Source: an uncultured Selenomonadales bacterium (GTDB lineage Bacteria; Bacillota; Negativicutes; DSM-1736; Dendrosporobacteraceae). From it: a DNA stretch of 64,000 bases. The translations under genes were made by a program, and so were the position numbers. Below are positions 8,046 through 15,261 of the stretch, piece by piece. How positions within the stretch are numbered: position 1 is the stretch's first letter; every line of letters starts with the position of its first letter. Location of the stretch: assembly GCA_946407015.1 (NCBI GenBank), contig CAMJML010000002.1, forward strand, positions 62,001 through 126,000, read 5' to 3'. A model generated the notes under the pieces. It ran no database searches. It was not told the origin of the DNA and saw nothing but the letters and a program-made list of their open reading frames with translations.

Positions 8046-9251
8046 TTAGTGTCCGCCACAACTATGATGATGATCCTCATGATTGCACGTATTATTAGAA
8101 CTTTGCAGCTCATTGCTTAGATAAAGTGAAACCAGATTTTTCGGTGTGTCAGATGGGGCACCGCACAAGACACGGACACCTCTTTCATTAAAAATTGCCA
8201 AAGCCGACTTTCCCAGGCCACCAACAATAATATCGGTACATCCTTGATCCGCAACCCAATTCGGAATAACACCTGGTGCATGTGGTGGTGGTATCAACGT
8301 ATCTTGTTTACGAATTGTACCATCTTGCACAGTAATCAGTCTAAATTCTGCACAATGACCAAAATGGTTGCTAAGTTTTCCATCAACTACCGGGATAGCT
8401 ATTTTTATGGTATTATTACAATTTCCCTGATGCTTTGGTAGGTTACTAATGATATGATCTACAATTTGATGCATCTCAATATTAACCGGACTGTTCAAGG
8501 TATCTATACCTTGGCCGGCATCACCGGCAATGACTATATTTGGATCAATAGGCAATTGGCCCAGGAAAGTTAGATTATAATCCTGTGCGGTTTTTTTACC
8601 ACCGCCACTTTTAAAGATAGCATGAGTGCTGCCGCAGGTGGGGCAGATGAAGCCACTCATGTTTTCAATAATTCCTAGAATCGGCATATTAACTTTTTTA
8701 CAGAATTGAATAGATTTGCGTACGTCAGCTAAGGAGATTTCTTGAGGCGTTGTTACGATAACGGCTTGGCAATCTGTAATCGTTTGAGCTACTGTTAGCG
8801 GTTCGTCACCAGTCCCCGGCGGGCTATCAATGATTAAAAAATCAAGAGCACCCCAATTTGCATCGGCTAGAAACTGACGGATAATACCGATCTTGACTGG
8901 CCCGCGCCAAATAAGCGGTTTATCAGGAGTGTCCAATAAACCTTGAATAGACACGACTTCTAAATGATCGTTATAGCGATGGGGTTGAATTTTATTATTT
9001 ATGATATTCAGCTTAAGATCAGTAATTCCCAATAGCCCGGCAATACTCGGGCCATGAACATCAACATCAAGTAGCCCGACTCGATAGCCTTGATTACTCA
9101 AAAAAAGGGCGAGATTGGCCGCGACAGTACTCTTGCCCACACCACCTTTACCACTCATCACAATAAGTTTATGATCTACTTTTTGCAGAAACTGATCAAT
9201 CATTTTATCTTGAGCACTAAACTCTTGGTGAACTTCTGTATGGCCAGACAT
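8046..9251 (-). CDS. Mrp ATPase fused to a NifX/NifB-type cluster-binding domain
   Basis: 401 residues. The N-terminal Mrp/NBP35 domain (about 1-275) has Walker A MSGKGGVGKST and CPTC. The C-terminal dinitrogenase iron-molybdenum cofactor-binding domain (about 285-385) begins IKIAIPVVDGKLSNHFGHC, and the protein ends in a His/Cys-rich tail HEDHHHSCGGH. The same fusion is known as MrpORP in sulfate reducers, where the NifX-like part binds a metal-sulfur cluster. A mixed metal-sulfur carrier or assembly role is likely. It lies in the operon between the stand-alone NifX gene and the MBL hydrolase. Confidence 0.9.
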   Translation of the reverse strand: MSGHTEVHQEFSAQDKMIDQFLQKVDHKLIVMSGKGGVGKSTVAANLALFLSNQGYRVGLLDVDVHGPSIAGLLGITDLKLNIINNKIQPHRYNDHLEVVSIQGLLDTPDKPLIWRGPVKIGIIRQFLADANWGALDFLIIDSPPGTGDEPLTVAQTITDCQAVIVTTPQEISLADVRKSIQFCKKVNMPILGIIENMSGFICPTCGSTHAIFKSGGGKKTAQDYNLTFLGQLPIDPNIVIAGDAGQGIDTLNSPVNIEMHQIVDHIISNLPKHQGNCNNTIKIAIPVVDGKLSNHFGHCAEFRLITVQDGTIRKQDTLIPPPHAPGVIPNWVADQGCTDIIVGGLGKSALAIFNERGVRVLCGAPSDTPKNLVSLYLSNELQSSNNTCNHEDHHHSCGGH

Positions 9252-9274
9252 TAAGGTTTCATCTCCTCATAAAA

Positions 9275-9646
9275 TTATTTATTTTTTAAATCCAAAGCAT
9301 TTGGGGAATTAATCGTTTTCAACTGGCCTGAGAGGTAGGCCTCTAAAGCTTCCTCAACAGAGCCTGTTATCTCACCTAATGAATACATGTCAATCTTTTG
9401 GGCCTGCAAAACTCGAAAGGCTTTAGGGCCAACATAACCGGTAATCAATATTTTTACCCCATCATTGGCTAGAATTTGCCCCGAGTTTATTCCCGCCCCG
9501 TGAGCGGCCTCACAACTTGGTGTGTTGGGTAAGAAATTCCAAGACTTTTCATCCTGATTATAAAGCACAAAATAGTTGGACCTTCCAAATCTGGTATCGA
9601 CTGTTGCGTGGCAATCTGATCCATGCGCGGTAATTGCAATTTTCAT
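9275..9646 (-). CDS. NifX/NifB-like metal-cluster-binding protein (ORP-like)
   Basis: About 123 residues from ATG 9646, preferred over GTG 9658 because GTGGGGAATAGG then serves as ribosome site. It is a single dinitrogenase Fe-Mo cofactor domain: it opens MKIAITAHGSDCHATVD, with RFGRSNYFV and later CEAAHGAGI. The domain binds FeMo-co precursors or, in orange protein, a Mo-Cu-S cluster. Its position beside Mrp-NifX and ferredoxin-type MinD ATPases makes it the best ORP candidate here. Confidence 0.85.
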   Translation of the reverse strand: MKIAITAHGSDCHATVDTRFGRSNYFVLYNQDEKSWNFLPNTPSCEAAHGAGINSGQILANDGVKILITGYVGPKAFRVLQAQKIDMYSLGEITGSVEEALEAYLSGQLKTINSPNALDLKNK

Positions 9647-9663
9647 CCTATTCCCCACTTTCG

Positions 9664-9900
9664 TTAACTTTTAAATTTCTCCAACGCTTTTGCTAATTGA
9701 TCTGTACAAGAGGTTCCATTACGGCAAAGGTTGCCTTTCAATTTGTTAATCACTTCATCTATGGGCATTCCTTCAATTAATAAACTAATTGCCTTAAGAT
9801 TTCCCGGGCAGCCACCAACAAATTTTACATTTTTAACAACGTTGTTTTCTATTTCAAACTCTATTTTTTTGCAGCAGACTCCTTGAGGAAAAATTGTCAT
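9664..9900 (-). CDS. TSCPD-domain protein (TIGR03905 type)
   Basis: 78 residues. It contains PQGVCCKKIEFEI, VGGCPGNLKA and GTSCTDQLA, the hallmark of the TSCPD domain, which also occurs at the C-terminus of ribonucleotide reductases and is presumed to bind metal or nucleotide through its cysteines. It is tightly placed upstream of the NifX-like gene. Function unknown. Confidence 0.85.
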   Translation of the reverse strand: MTIFPQGVCCKKIEFEIENNVVKNVKFVGGCPGNLKAISLLIEGMPIDEVINKLKGNLCRNGTSCTDQLAKALEKFKS

Positions 9901-9968
9901 AAATGAGATCTCCTTATTGTGATACTAAACCTAAATAAAAAAACTGGACGGGTATATGATGAATTACT

Positions 9969-10835
9969 TTAAATCTCCAAAAGATTTACTACGCTGCGCC
10001 AAATTTTTTTTAAAGGTTCTATAACGTCCGTATTACCAGGGATTTCAAGTACCGTTTTACCTGCTTGGATTGCATAGGGAAAAACAGGGCTATAAGGGAT
10101 TAAACCAACAATGGGAATCACATAACGATTACACCATTCGATAAGCTTCCGGGTAGTTTCTGGGTGAAGAGTACTTTTATTGATACAGACTGACATGGAC
10201 AAATTGAAAGAGGACGCCAGTTCAACTAGCCGTTTAAGATCATGGATGCAAGACGATGATGGCTCAACAACAATTAAAACCAAATTTGCTCCAGTTAAAG
10301 TTGCAATCGCCGGACAGCCAATTCCAGGTGGGCCATCCGTAATAACGAGTGACAGTTGTTGTTCGAGGGCAATTTTTTTTGCCTCTTGCCGTACTTTGCT
10401 AACTAATTTTCCGGAATTCTCAATTGATAAACCAAGTTCCGCATGAACTAAGCAACCCAGACGAGTATCGGATACAAACCAGTGGCCGGCATGCTTTTTC
10501 TGCATCCTTATGGCTTGGTTGGGACAGTTAAAGGCACATACTCCGCATCCTTCGCAGTCGATGGGAGAGGTGAGAGTGCCGTTGTTAATCGCCTCAAAAC
10601 GACAAACCTTTGTACAGTTACCGCAATGACTACAAAGCTCTTGAACAATATAGGGCTCAAATCCTGACGAGAATGGATGAACTTTACGCTTAACAGCATC
10701 GCAAATTAAATGGAAGTTTGATGCATCTACATCACAATCAGCAAGAACTTTTTGGGCAGAAAGAGAAGCCAAGGCAGCACTTAGACTTGTTTTTCCTGTA
10801 CCGCCCTTACCACTGACAACAACAAGCTCTTTCAT
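9969..10835 (-). CDS. MinD-type P-loop ATPase with inserted ferredoxin domain (copy 2)
   Basis: 288 residues from ATG 10835 (AAAGGAG upstream; overlaps the preceding stop by four bases). It has a deviant Walker A VVSGKGGTGKTSLSAAL, then two 4Fe-4S motifs, CSHCGNCTKVC and CEGCGVCAFNC, inserted at about residues 60-100, and TDGPPGIGCP as the switch region. Such MinD-ferredoxin ATPases always occur as tandem pairs; the partner is the next gene upstream. In Desulfovibrio the homologous pair belongs to the orange-protein complex. It is probably an ATP-driven electron or cluster transfer device. Confidence 0.9.
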   Translation of the reverse strand: MKELVVVSGKGGTGKTSLSAALASLSAQKVLADCDVDASNFHLICDAVKRKVHPFSSGFEPYIVQELCSHCGNCTKVCRFEAINNGTLTSPIDCEGCGVCAFNCPNQAIRMQKKHAGHWFVSDTRLGCLVHAELGLSIENSGKLVSKVRQEAKKIALEQQLSLVITDGPPGIGCPAIATLTGANLVLIVVEPSSSCIHDLKRLVELASSFNLSMSVCINKSTLHPETTRKLIEWCNRYVIPIVGLIPYSPVFPYAIQAGKTVLEIPGNTDVIEPLKKIWRSVVNLLEI

Positions 10836-11683
10836 TGCACTAAACTCCTTTGCTTTGCAAGGTTTTCCCAAATTGTACAAGCAATGTGTTTAAACTCGTC
10901 TGGTATTTGTCCGGTGGCATATTGTTTAGCAAAGGATAGACTGTGAGGAATAATCCCTAAGATCGGAATATTACGATTTTCACACAAGGCTTTTATGCTT
11001 TGATCGCCAATACCACTATCACCTTTATTAATTACAACACCGGTTGGCACATTAAGCATTTGAGTAATCTTCATTGCCAACTCCAAGTCATGCTTTCCGA
11101 AAGGATTCGGTTCGGCTACAAGAATGCAAAAGTCATTGTCTTTTACGGCCGCTACCATAGAGCAGGCCGTTCCGGGAGGGCAATCCAGCAGTATGTCGCC
11201 AATAGGCCTTGCGTAATCCTTTCTTATCTTCTTTATAAGCGGTACGGCGCTAGGCGTACCTACCTTAAGAGTGCCATTGACCAGAGTAATATGAGGATGA
11301 TTTTTCGAAACACCTTGTATCAAATTTCCGATTACTTTTGATTCTTCAGTTATGGCGTCTTTTGGGCAGGCTAGGATGCAGCCGTGACAACTGTGGCACA
11401 GTTCATCAAAAAGCAAAATGGATTCTGTAGAAACGACTAGGGCATTAAATAGACAAGCTGTTGCGCAAACACCACAGCGATTGCATAATGGCAGGTTAAC
11501 ATATGGAATGGTCACGGTAACCTTCTGACTCGGGTTTTGCCATTCAGGGTTTAAAAACAGATGACAGTTTGGTTCTTCTACATCGCAATCAAGCAAAGTA
11601 ATAGGTCCATGTACGATAGCCAGCAATAAAGCAAGTGCAGTTTTACCAGTACCTCCTTTGCCGCTGGCAATGCTAATTAGCAC
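10832..11683 (-). CDS. MinD-type P-loop ATPase with inserted ferredoxin domain (copy 1)
   Basis: 283 residues from GTG 11683, chosen because AAGGAGG lies 8-9 nt upstream; the longer frame would overlap the gene at 11754. Walker A is SIASGKGGTGKTALA. The ferredoxin motifs are CNRCGVCATAC and CHSCHGCILAC, and LLDCPPGTACS is the switch segment. It is a paralogue of the next gene, with which it is translationally coupled (ATGA overlap). The two presumably form a heterodimer. Confidence 0.9.
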   Translation of the reverse strand: MLISIASGKGGTGKTALALLLAIVHGPITLLDCDVEEPNCHLFLNPEWQNPSQKVTVTIPYVNLPLCNRCGVCATACLFNALVVSTESILLFDELCHSCHGCILACPKDAITEESKVIGNLIQGVSKNHPHITLVNGTLKVGTPSAVPLIKKIRKDYARPIGDILLDCPPGTACSMVAAVKDNDFCILVAEPNPFGKHDLELAMKITQMLNVPTGVVINKGDSGIGDQSIKALCENRNIPILGIIPHSLSFAKQYATGQIPDEFKHIACTIWENLAKQRSLVQ

Positions 11684-11753
11684 CCGGTGTTCCTCCTTTT
11701 CAAAAGTGGATAAGCGGTCTTCTTTAAACTGGACAAAAGAGCTAAGCAATAAA

Positions 11754-11987
11754 TTATGGTTTTCGAAGTTGACTAGCGAGATTTCGCAGGTTTGCAGCAT
11801 GAGTCTTTAGCCGTTCGGCTCGGAACTCTATTTCTTCTGGGGTTGTATAAATGTTGCATGGTTTTTCAATTCTTTCGTGTGGCGTACGACAAGACCCTTT
11901 TCCATAGCCGCGGCCCATTCCTTGACAAGTTCTATGTCCACGGCCTTGTCTTCCGATCATGAGCCCATTTTGATTTCTTCTGGGCAT
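11754..11987 (-). CDS. Small Gly/Arg-rich protein, DUF5320-like
   Basis: 77 residues. The N-terminal half is rich in Gly, Arg and Gln (MPRRNQNGLM, GRGHRTCQGMGRGYGKG) with two Cys. The C-terminal half is a predicted helix (EEIEFRAERLKTHAANLRNLASQL). Short proteins of this look head the same NifX/MinD clusters in other anaerobes. It is the first gene of the operon. The palindromic operator (11999-12022) abuts its AAGGAGG ribosome site. Confidence 0.7.
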   Translation of the reverse strand: MPRRNQNGLMIGRQGRGHRTCQGMGRGYGKGSCRTPHERIEKPCNIYTTPEEIEFRAERLKTHAANLRNLASQLRKP

Positions 11988-11998
11988 AAAATCACCTC

Positions 11999-12022
11999 CT
12001 TTATGAAATATATTTCATAAAG
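11999..12022. promoter_or_regulatory. Palindromic operator 1 (core TATGAAATATATTTCATA)
   Basis: A 24-bp perfect palindrome whose right end runs into the ribosome site of the gene at 11987. It is the same core as at 12459-12492, 13533-13570 and 14026-14049. Bound protein would block transcription of the DUF5320/MinD/NifX/Mrp/MBL operon. Confidence 0.8.
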
Positions 12023-12053
12023 AGCAGAAAAATATAACTCATTAATAGATCTT

Positions 12054-12443
12054 CTATAGATATTTTTTTATAGTTGTTCCTTGCTTACGCAGATAGTCTT
12101 CGATAGCTGCTCGCAAGGCACCTACACCTAAATTAGAGCAATGCAGTTTTGTTTCAGGCAAGCCATCTAAGGCATCGATAACCGTTTGTTGCGTGATCTT
12201 TAAAGCTTCCCGAATCGTTTGCCCCTTTGCAAGAACAGTAGTCATACTGCCGCAAGCAATTGCAGCTCCACATCCAAAAATTAAAACCCGAATATCATCG
12301 ATAATTTCTTCGTTAACCTTAATAAAAATCACACAATTGTCACCGCAGCCAGGTTCACCAATTCGTCCAATGCCATCTGCACTTAGCATATGACCAACAT
12401 TTTGAGGAGCTATAAAATGCTCCATAACTGTACCTGAATACAT
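12054..12443 (-). CDS. IscU/NifU-N-type Fe-S scaffold protein
   Basis: 129 residues. All three scaffold cysteine contexts are present: EPGCGDNC, FGCGAAIACGS and KLHCSNLG. It starts MYSGTVMEHFIAPQNVG, typical of NifU-like N-terminal domains in anaerobes. It assembles a transient [2Fe-2S]/[4Fe-4S] cluster; no cysteine desulfurase is adjacent. It is a separate unit with its own palindromic operator, and so probably co-regulated with the ATPase operon downstream. Confidence 0.9.
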   Translation of the reverse strand: MYSGTVMEHFIAPQNVGHMLSADGIGRIGEPGCGDNCVIFIKVNEEIIDDIRVLIFGCGAAIACGSMTTVLAKGQTIREALKITQQTVIDALDGLPETKLHCSNLGVGALRAAIEDYLRKQGTTIKKYL

Positions 12444-12458
12444 AAAATCCCTCCACTC

Positions 12459-12492
12459 ATACTAATTATGAAATATATTTCATAATTAGTAT
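12459..12492. promoter_or_regulatory. Palindromic operator 2, 34 bp
   Basis: A perfect 34-bp palindrome in front of the IscU-type gene. The core TATGAAATATATTTCATA is flanked by ACTAAT/ATTAGT. The flanking half-site recurs in the dyad at 6861-6904. Confidence 0.85.
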
Positions 12493-12548
12493 ATGCTCGA
12501 TCTAGGAATAGATGTTAAAGAGTGGCACAAAGAGCGAAGGATTTGCTT

Positions 12549-13445
12549 TTAGTTTTTGAAAATAAACATATTTTTTTGAGAGTTATCCGGTTCTAAATGA
12601 ATCATGATATCGCATCGACCAAAATGATGTTTAATTTTAGATTCAATTTGATCACAAACAGCATGAGCAGTTTCGAGCTGGATATTCTTATCGAGTGTCA
12701 AACACATATCAATATGCCGATCGCTTCCGGAAAATCTCGTTCTCAGCTGGCATAGTGCGATGACTTGCTCATGACTAATAATGATTTCAGAAATAAAGTA
12801 TTCTTCATCTTTGGGTATGCAAACGTCTGTCAATTGAGAGATGTTCGTTTTGATGATCAAATAACCTGATTTTAATATGATCAAGGCTATTATTATGGCG
12901 ATTATTGAATCTAAGAAGTACCAACCTGTTATTTGAAGGAGTAGTAAATTGGCCAAAACACCTCCAGAAGTCCACATGTCAGTTTGTAAATGCAGTGCAT
13001 CGGCTTCTAAGGCTGGCGATTTAGTTTGTTTAGCTACAGTAAGCATTCTTTGTGATATCAAGTAATTGATTGTTACGGAAACGAGCATAACAATCATTCC
13101 AGATTCTAAAGACTCTGGTGAGCTGTGATTTTGCCATTTATCGACCGCTTCATAAATGATCCATAATCCTGCTGATATAATTAGAATGGCTTCAAGTGCA
13201 CCAGATACATTTTCATATTTCCCATGCCCATAATGGTGCTTCGCGTCGGGGGAGCCACTTGATTGACGTATTATATAAAAAGCAATCAATGAAGCTAATA
13301 AATCAACGGCAGAATGAATGCTCTCAGACATAATACTGACAGTCCCGGTATCAAACCCAACGATTAACTTAAGCAACAATAGGAACGTTATGGCAAAAAT
13401 AGAAAGCCGAGCCGTATTTTGCTTTAACGTAATATCGGTCTGCAC
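12549..13445 (-). CDS. Cation diffusion facilitator (FieF/MMT1-like)
   Basis: 298 residues from GTG 13445 (AAAGGAGG 9 nt upstream). It has about six membrane helices. The two HxxxD zinc/iron-site motifs of the CDF family are present (SESIHSAVDLLAS and DALHLQTDMWTS), followed by a cytoplasmic domain from about residue 210. It exports Fe(II), Zn or Mn by proton antiport. The shared operator with the Fe-S genes suggests iron. Confidence 0.88.
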   Translation of the reverse strand: MQTDITLKQNTARLSIFAITFLLLLKLIVGFDTGTVSIMSESIHSAVDLLASLIAFYIIRQSSGSPDAKHHYGHGKYENVSGALEAILIISAGLWIIYEAVDKWQNHSSPESLESGMIVMLVSVTINYLISQRMLTVAKQTKSPALEADALHLQTDMWTSGGVLANLLLLQITGWYFLDSIIAIIIALIILKSGYLIIKTNISQLTDVCIPKDEEYFISEIIISHEQVIALCQLRTRFSGSDRHIDMCLTLDKNIQLETAHAVCDQIESKIKHHFGRCDIMIHLEPDNSQKNMFIFKN

Positions 13446-13532
13446 AAAAAGATACCTCCTTTCTGTACAATACACTACACCCTTTTTCGCGGGCCTGCTT
13501 GGTATAAAAGGACAATTTGAAAATGATTGAGA

Positions 13533-13570
13533 TTAGGTTTATTATGAAATATATTTCATAATAAACCTAA
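13533..13570. promoter_or_regulatory. Palindromic operator 3, 38 bp
   Basis: A perfect 38-bp palindrome, arms TTAGGTTTATTATGAAAT, between the DUF134 stop and the CDF gene, upstream of the latter. Its length means it could also fold as a hairpin ending the DUF134 transcript, but no T-run follows on that strand. Confidence 0.82.
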
Positions 13571-13577
13571 AAATTTT

Positions 13578-14012
13578 TTAATCTTCATCGCGAATAACGT
13601 TAGATTCTTGACAAAGGGGACATACGAGATCGTGGCAACGCTGTCCTGTACCGTGTGGTAAATTCCATTTATGACCGCAAGATTCACAGGTAAAATGACG
13701 CAGGCTGGTTTTGCAATGATGCACAATACGGACGTTTCCGCCATCTACTCTTAGCGCATGACCTTTCCATAACGCTAAAGCAATCTTTTGATGGGCTTTA
13801 TTGAGGATACGGTGAAAGGTAGGACGTGAAATCTCCATGCATTCGGCTGCAGCAGCTTGATCTAAAAGTTCAATGTCAGACAAACGAATGGCTTCCATTT
13901 CTTCAATCGTTAAAATGATTTCTTCAAGGCTGCGTAATGGAATACCGGCTGGTTTATAGTGGGTTACGGGAGGAAGCTGTTCAACGCGGCGTTCTTTATG
14001 TGGACGGACCAT
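13578..14012 (-). CDS. DUF134 family DNA-binding regulator with Cys-rich C-terminus
   Basis: 144 residues. It opens VRPHKERRVEQLPP, typical of DUF134, followed by a sigma-70-region-4-like HTH (about 40-85: LDQAAAAECMEISRPTFHRIL). The C-terminal metal site has CESCGHKW and CHDLVCPLC plus HHC at about 100, suitable for zinc or an Fe-S cluster. DUF134 genes regularly accompany NifX/MinD clusters. Four palindromes with one core, including one at its own promoter, make it the likely autoregulated, metal- or cluster-responsive repressor of this region. Confidence 0.85.
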   Translation of the reverse strand: MVRPHKERRVEQLPPVTHYKPAGIPLRSLEEIILTIEEMEAIRLSDIELLDQAAAAECMEISRPTFHRILNKAHQKIALALWKGHALRVDGGNVRIVHHCKTSLRHFTCESCGHKWNLPHGTGQRCHDLVCPLCQESNVIRDED

Positions 14013-14025
14013 AATACTCCTTTCA

Positions 14026-14049
14026 GATTATGAAATATATTTCGAAATC
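14026..14049. promoter_or_regulatory. Palindromic operator 4 (imperfect)
   Basis: GATTATGAAATATATTTC followed by GAAATC: the 12-bp core GAAATATATTTC is intact and the outer arms have mismatches. It sits 14-37 bp upstream of the DUF134 start. A weaker site suits autoregulation. Confidence 0.75.
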
Positions 14050-14158
14050 AATATAATATATCTGGATATAAATGTCAAGGAATTAATCGGTAACAAATTG
14101 CAAAAATTTTAAAAATTGAGTTGATTTTATGGAGCCGGTCACATATATTATAAATATA

Positions 14159-14180
14159 TACCCCCCTCCGGTGGGGGGGT
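14159..14180. promoter_or_regulatory. CsoR/RcnR-type G-tract operator
   Basis: TACCCCCCTCCGGTGGGGGG, a C-tract/G-tract inverted repeat typical of CsoR-family operators. It lies right after an AT-rich -10-like TATTATAAAT and 16 bp before the regulator's GTG. It is expected to be bound by the 14196 regulator. Confidence 0.8.
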
Positions 14181-14195
14181 GACGGGAGGGCTTGT

Positions 14196-14471
14196 GTGAG
14201 TAAGGAACAAATGAGAAAAAGTGTTTTACAACGACTCGGAACGATCAAAGGTCATATTGGCGGTATTGAAAAAATGGTAGAAGATAATAAAAACTGTGAA
14301 GATATTCTCTTTCAATTGAGTGCTGTTATGGGGGCTATGAATAAACTCAGTGCCCATATTCTTGAAGGCTATACAGAAGAATGTCTGAATGAAGTCGCTA
14401 TCGCTGATGAGGATGTACGGAAAAAAATAGAGAAACTAACTAAGACAATGATTAACATGCTGAAAAAATAA
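14196..14471 (+). CDS. CsoR/FrmR-family metal-sensing repressor
   Basis: 91 residues, GTG start after GGGAGGG. The helical DUF156 fold shows RLGTIKGHIGGIEKMVE, a Cys at NCEDILFQL and a second at EECLNEVA. This matches the Cys/His/Cys layout of copper or persulfide sensors. CsoR-family repressors are released by Cu(I), Ni/Co, formaldehyde or persulfide. It is autoregulated through 14159-14180 and probably controls the downstream ferredoxin-type membrane protein. Confidence 0.88.
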   Translation: MSKEQMRKSVLQRLGTIKGHIGGIEKMVEDNKNCEDILFQLSAVMGAMNKLSAHILEGYTEECLNEVAIADEDVRKKIEKLTKTMINMLKK

Positions 14472-14501
14472 GGTGTCCAGATTTGGCTAGAAAGGGTAAA
14501 A

Positions 14502-15146
14502 ATGAAAAAGAAAATGCAAACCCATCTATTTTGGATTTTGCTCATTTATTTAGCTGTTGGATGGATTTATCCGGTTATTGGCTTTTGGGCCATCCTATGT
14601 ATGTTGGCCCCGATTATTATGGCATCATATAAAGGAAGGTATTGGTGTGGAAATTACTGCCCTCGTGGAAGTTTTTATGATCATATTCTTGCGGAAGTAT
14701 CTCCTAAGAGACAGATACCAGCCATTTTTCATAGTACTATTTTCCGGTTAGTTATGGTTATACTGATATTTTTTGTTTTTGGGTTCCAAATGTATCATGC
14801 ATGGAATGATTTTTCAGCAATGGGAGCTGTCTTTATCCGGATTATTCTAATGACAACATTGGTTGGAGTCGGTTTGGGGTTGCTATATCATCAACGCTCC
14901 TGGTGCTCTTTCTGTCCGATGGGCACGTTGGCGAGTTGGTTGAGTAAAAAGCCCAAGCCGATGCCGTTACTTGTAGAAAGCTCCTGTGTAGGTTGTAAGC
15001 TCTGTACGACGGTCTGTCCATCCCAATTGTCCCCATATACTGCAAGAACTATGACCGAAGGTTTTACTCATAGTGATTGTTTAAAATGCAGCCGGTGTAT
15101 AGAAAAATGCCCTAAAAAAGCAATACATTTCAACCAGGCTAAATAG
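14502..15146 (+). CDS. Membrane-bound 4Fe-4S protein (NapH/CcoG-like)
   Basis: 214 residues. Hydrophobic helices lie near 8-45, 75-95 and 105-125. Two membrane-proximal Cys motifs (CGNYCPRG, WCSFCPMG) are characteristic of the NapH/RdxA group. The C-terminal dicluster ferredoxin has CVGCKLCTTVCP and CLKCSRCIEKCP. It may move electrons between membrane and cytoplasm or reduce a metal. It follows a CsoR-type regulator by 30 bp, which suggests a link with copper or sulfur stress. The terminator lies just downstream. Confidence 0.85.
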   Translation: MKKKMQTHLFWILLIYLAVGWIYPVIGFWAILCMLAPIIMASYKGRYWCGNYCPRGSFYDHILAEVSPKRQIPAIFHSTIFRLVMVILIFFVFGFQMYHAWNDFSAMGAVFIRIILMTTLVGVGLGLLYHQRSWCSFCPMGTLASWLSKKPKPMPLLVESSCVGCKLCTTVCPSQLSPYTARTMTEGFTHSDCLKCSRCIEKCPKKAIHFNQAK

Positions 15147-15158
15147 GGAGTCTTTAGT

Positions 15159-15210
15159 AAGGATAAAAAGAACCGTTTTCACGACAGCTTGAAAACGGTT
15201 CTTTATCCTT
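15159..15210. terminator. Bidirectional terminator
   Basis: A near-perfect hairpin (AAGGATAAAAAGAACCGTTT and complement) between two convergent genes. Confidence 0.88.
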
Positions 15211-15261
15211 TGTTAGGGCGATTAAATAAATTATTTAGGCTTTCTTTAATTGATTAGAAAA

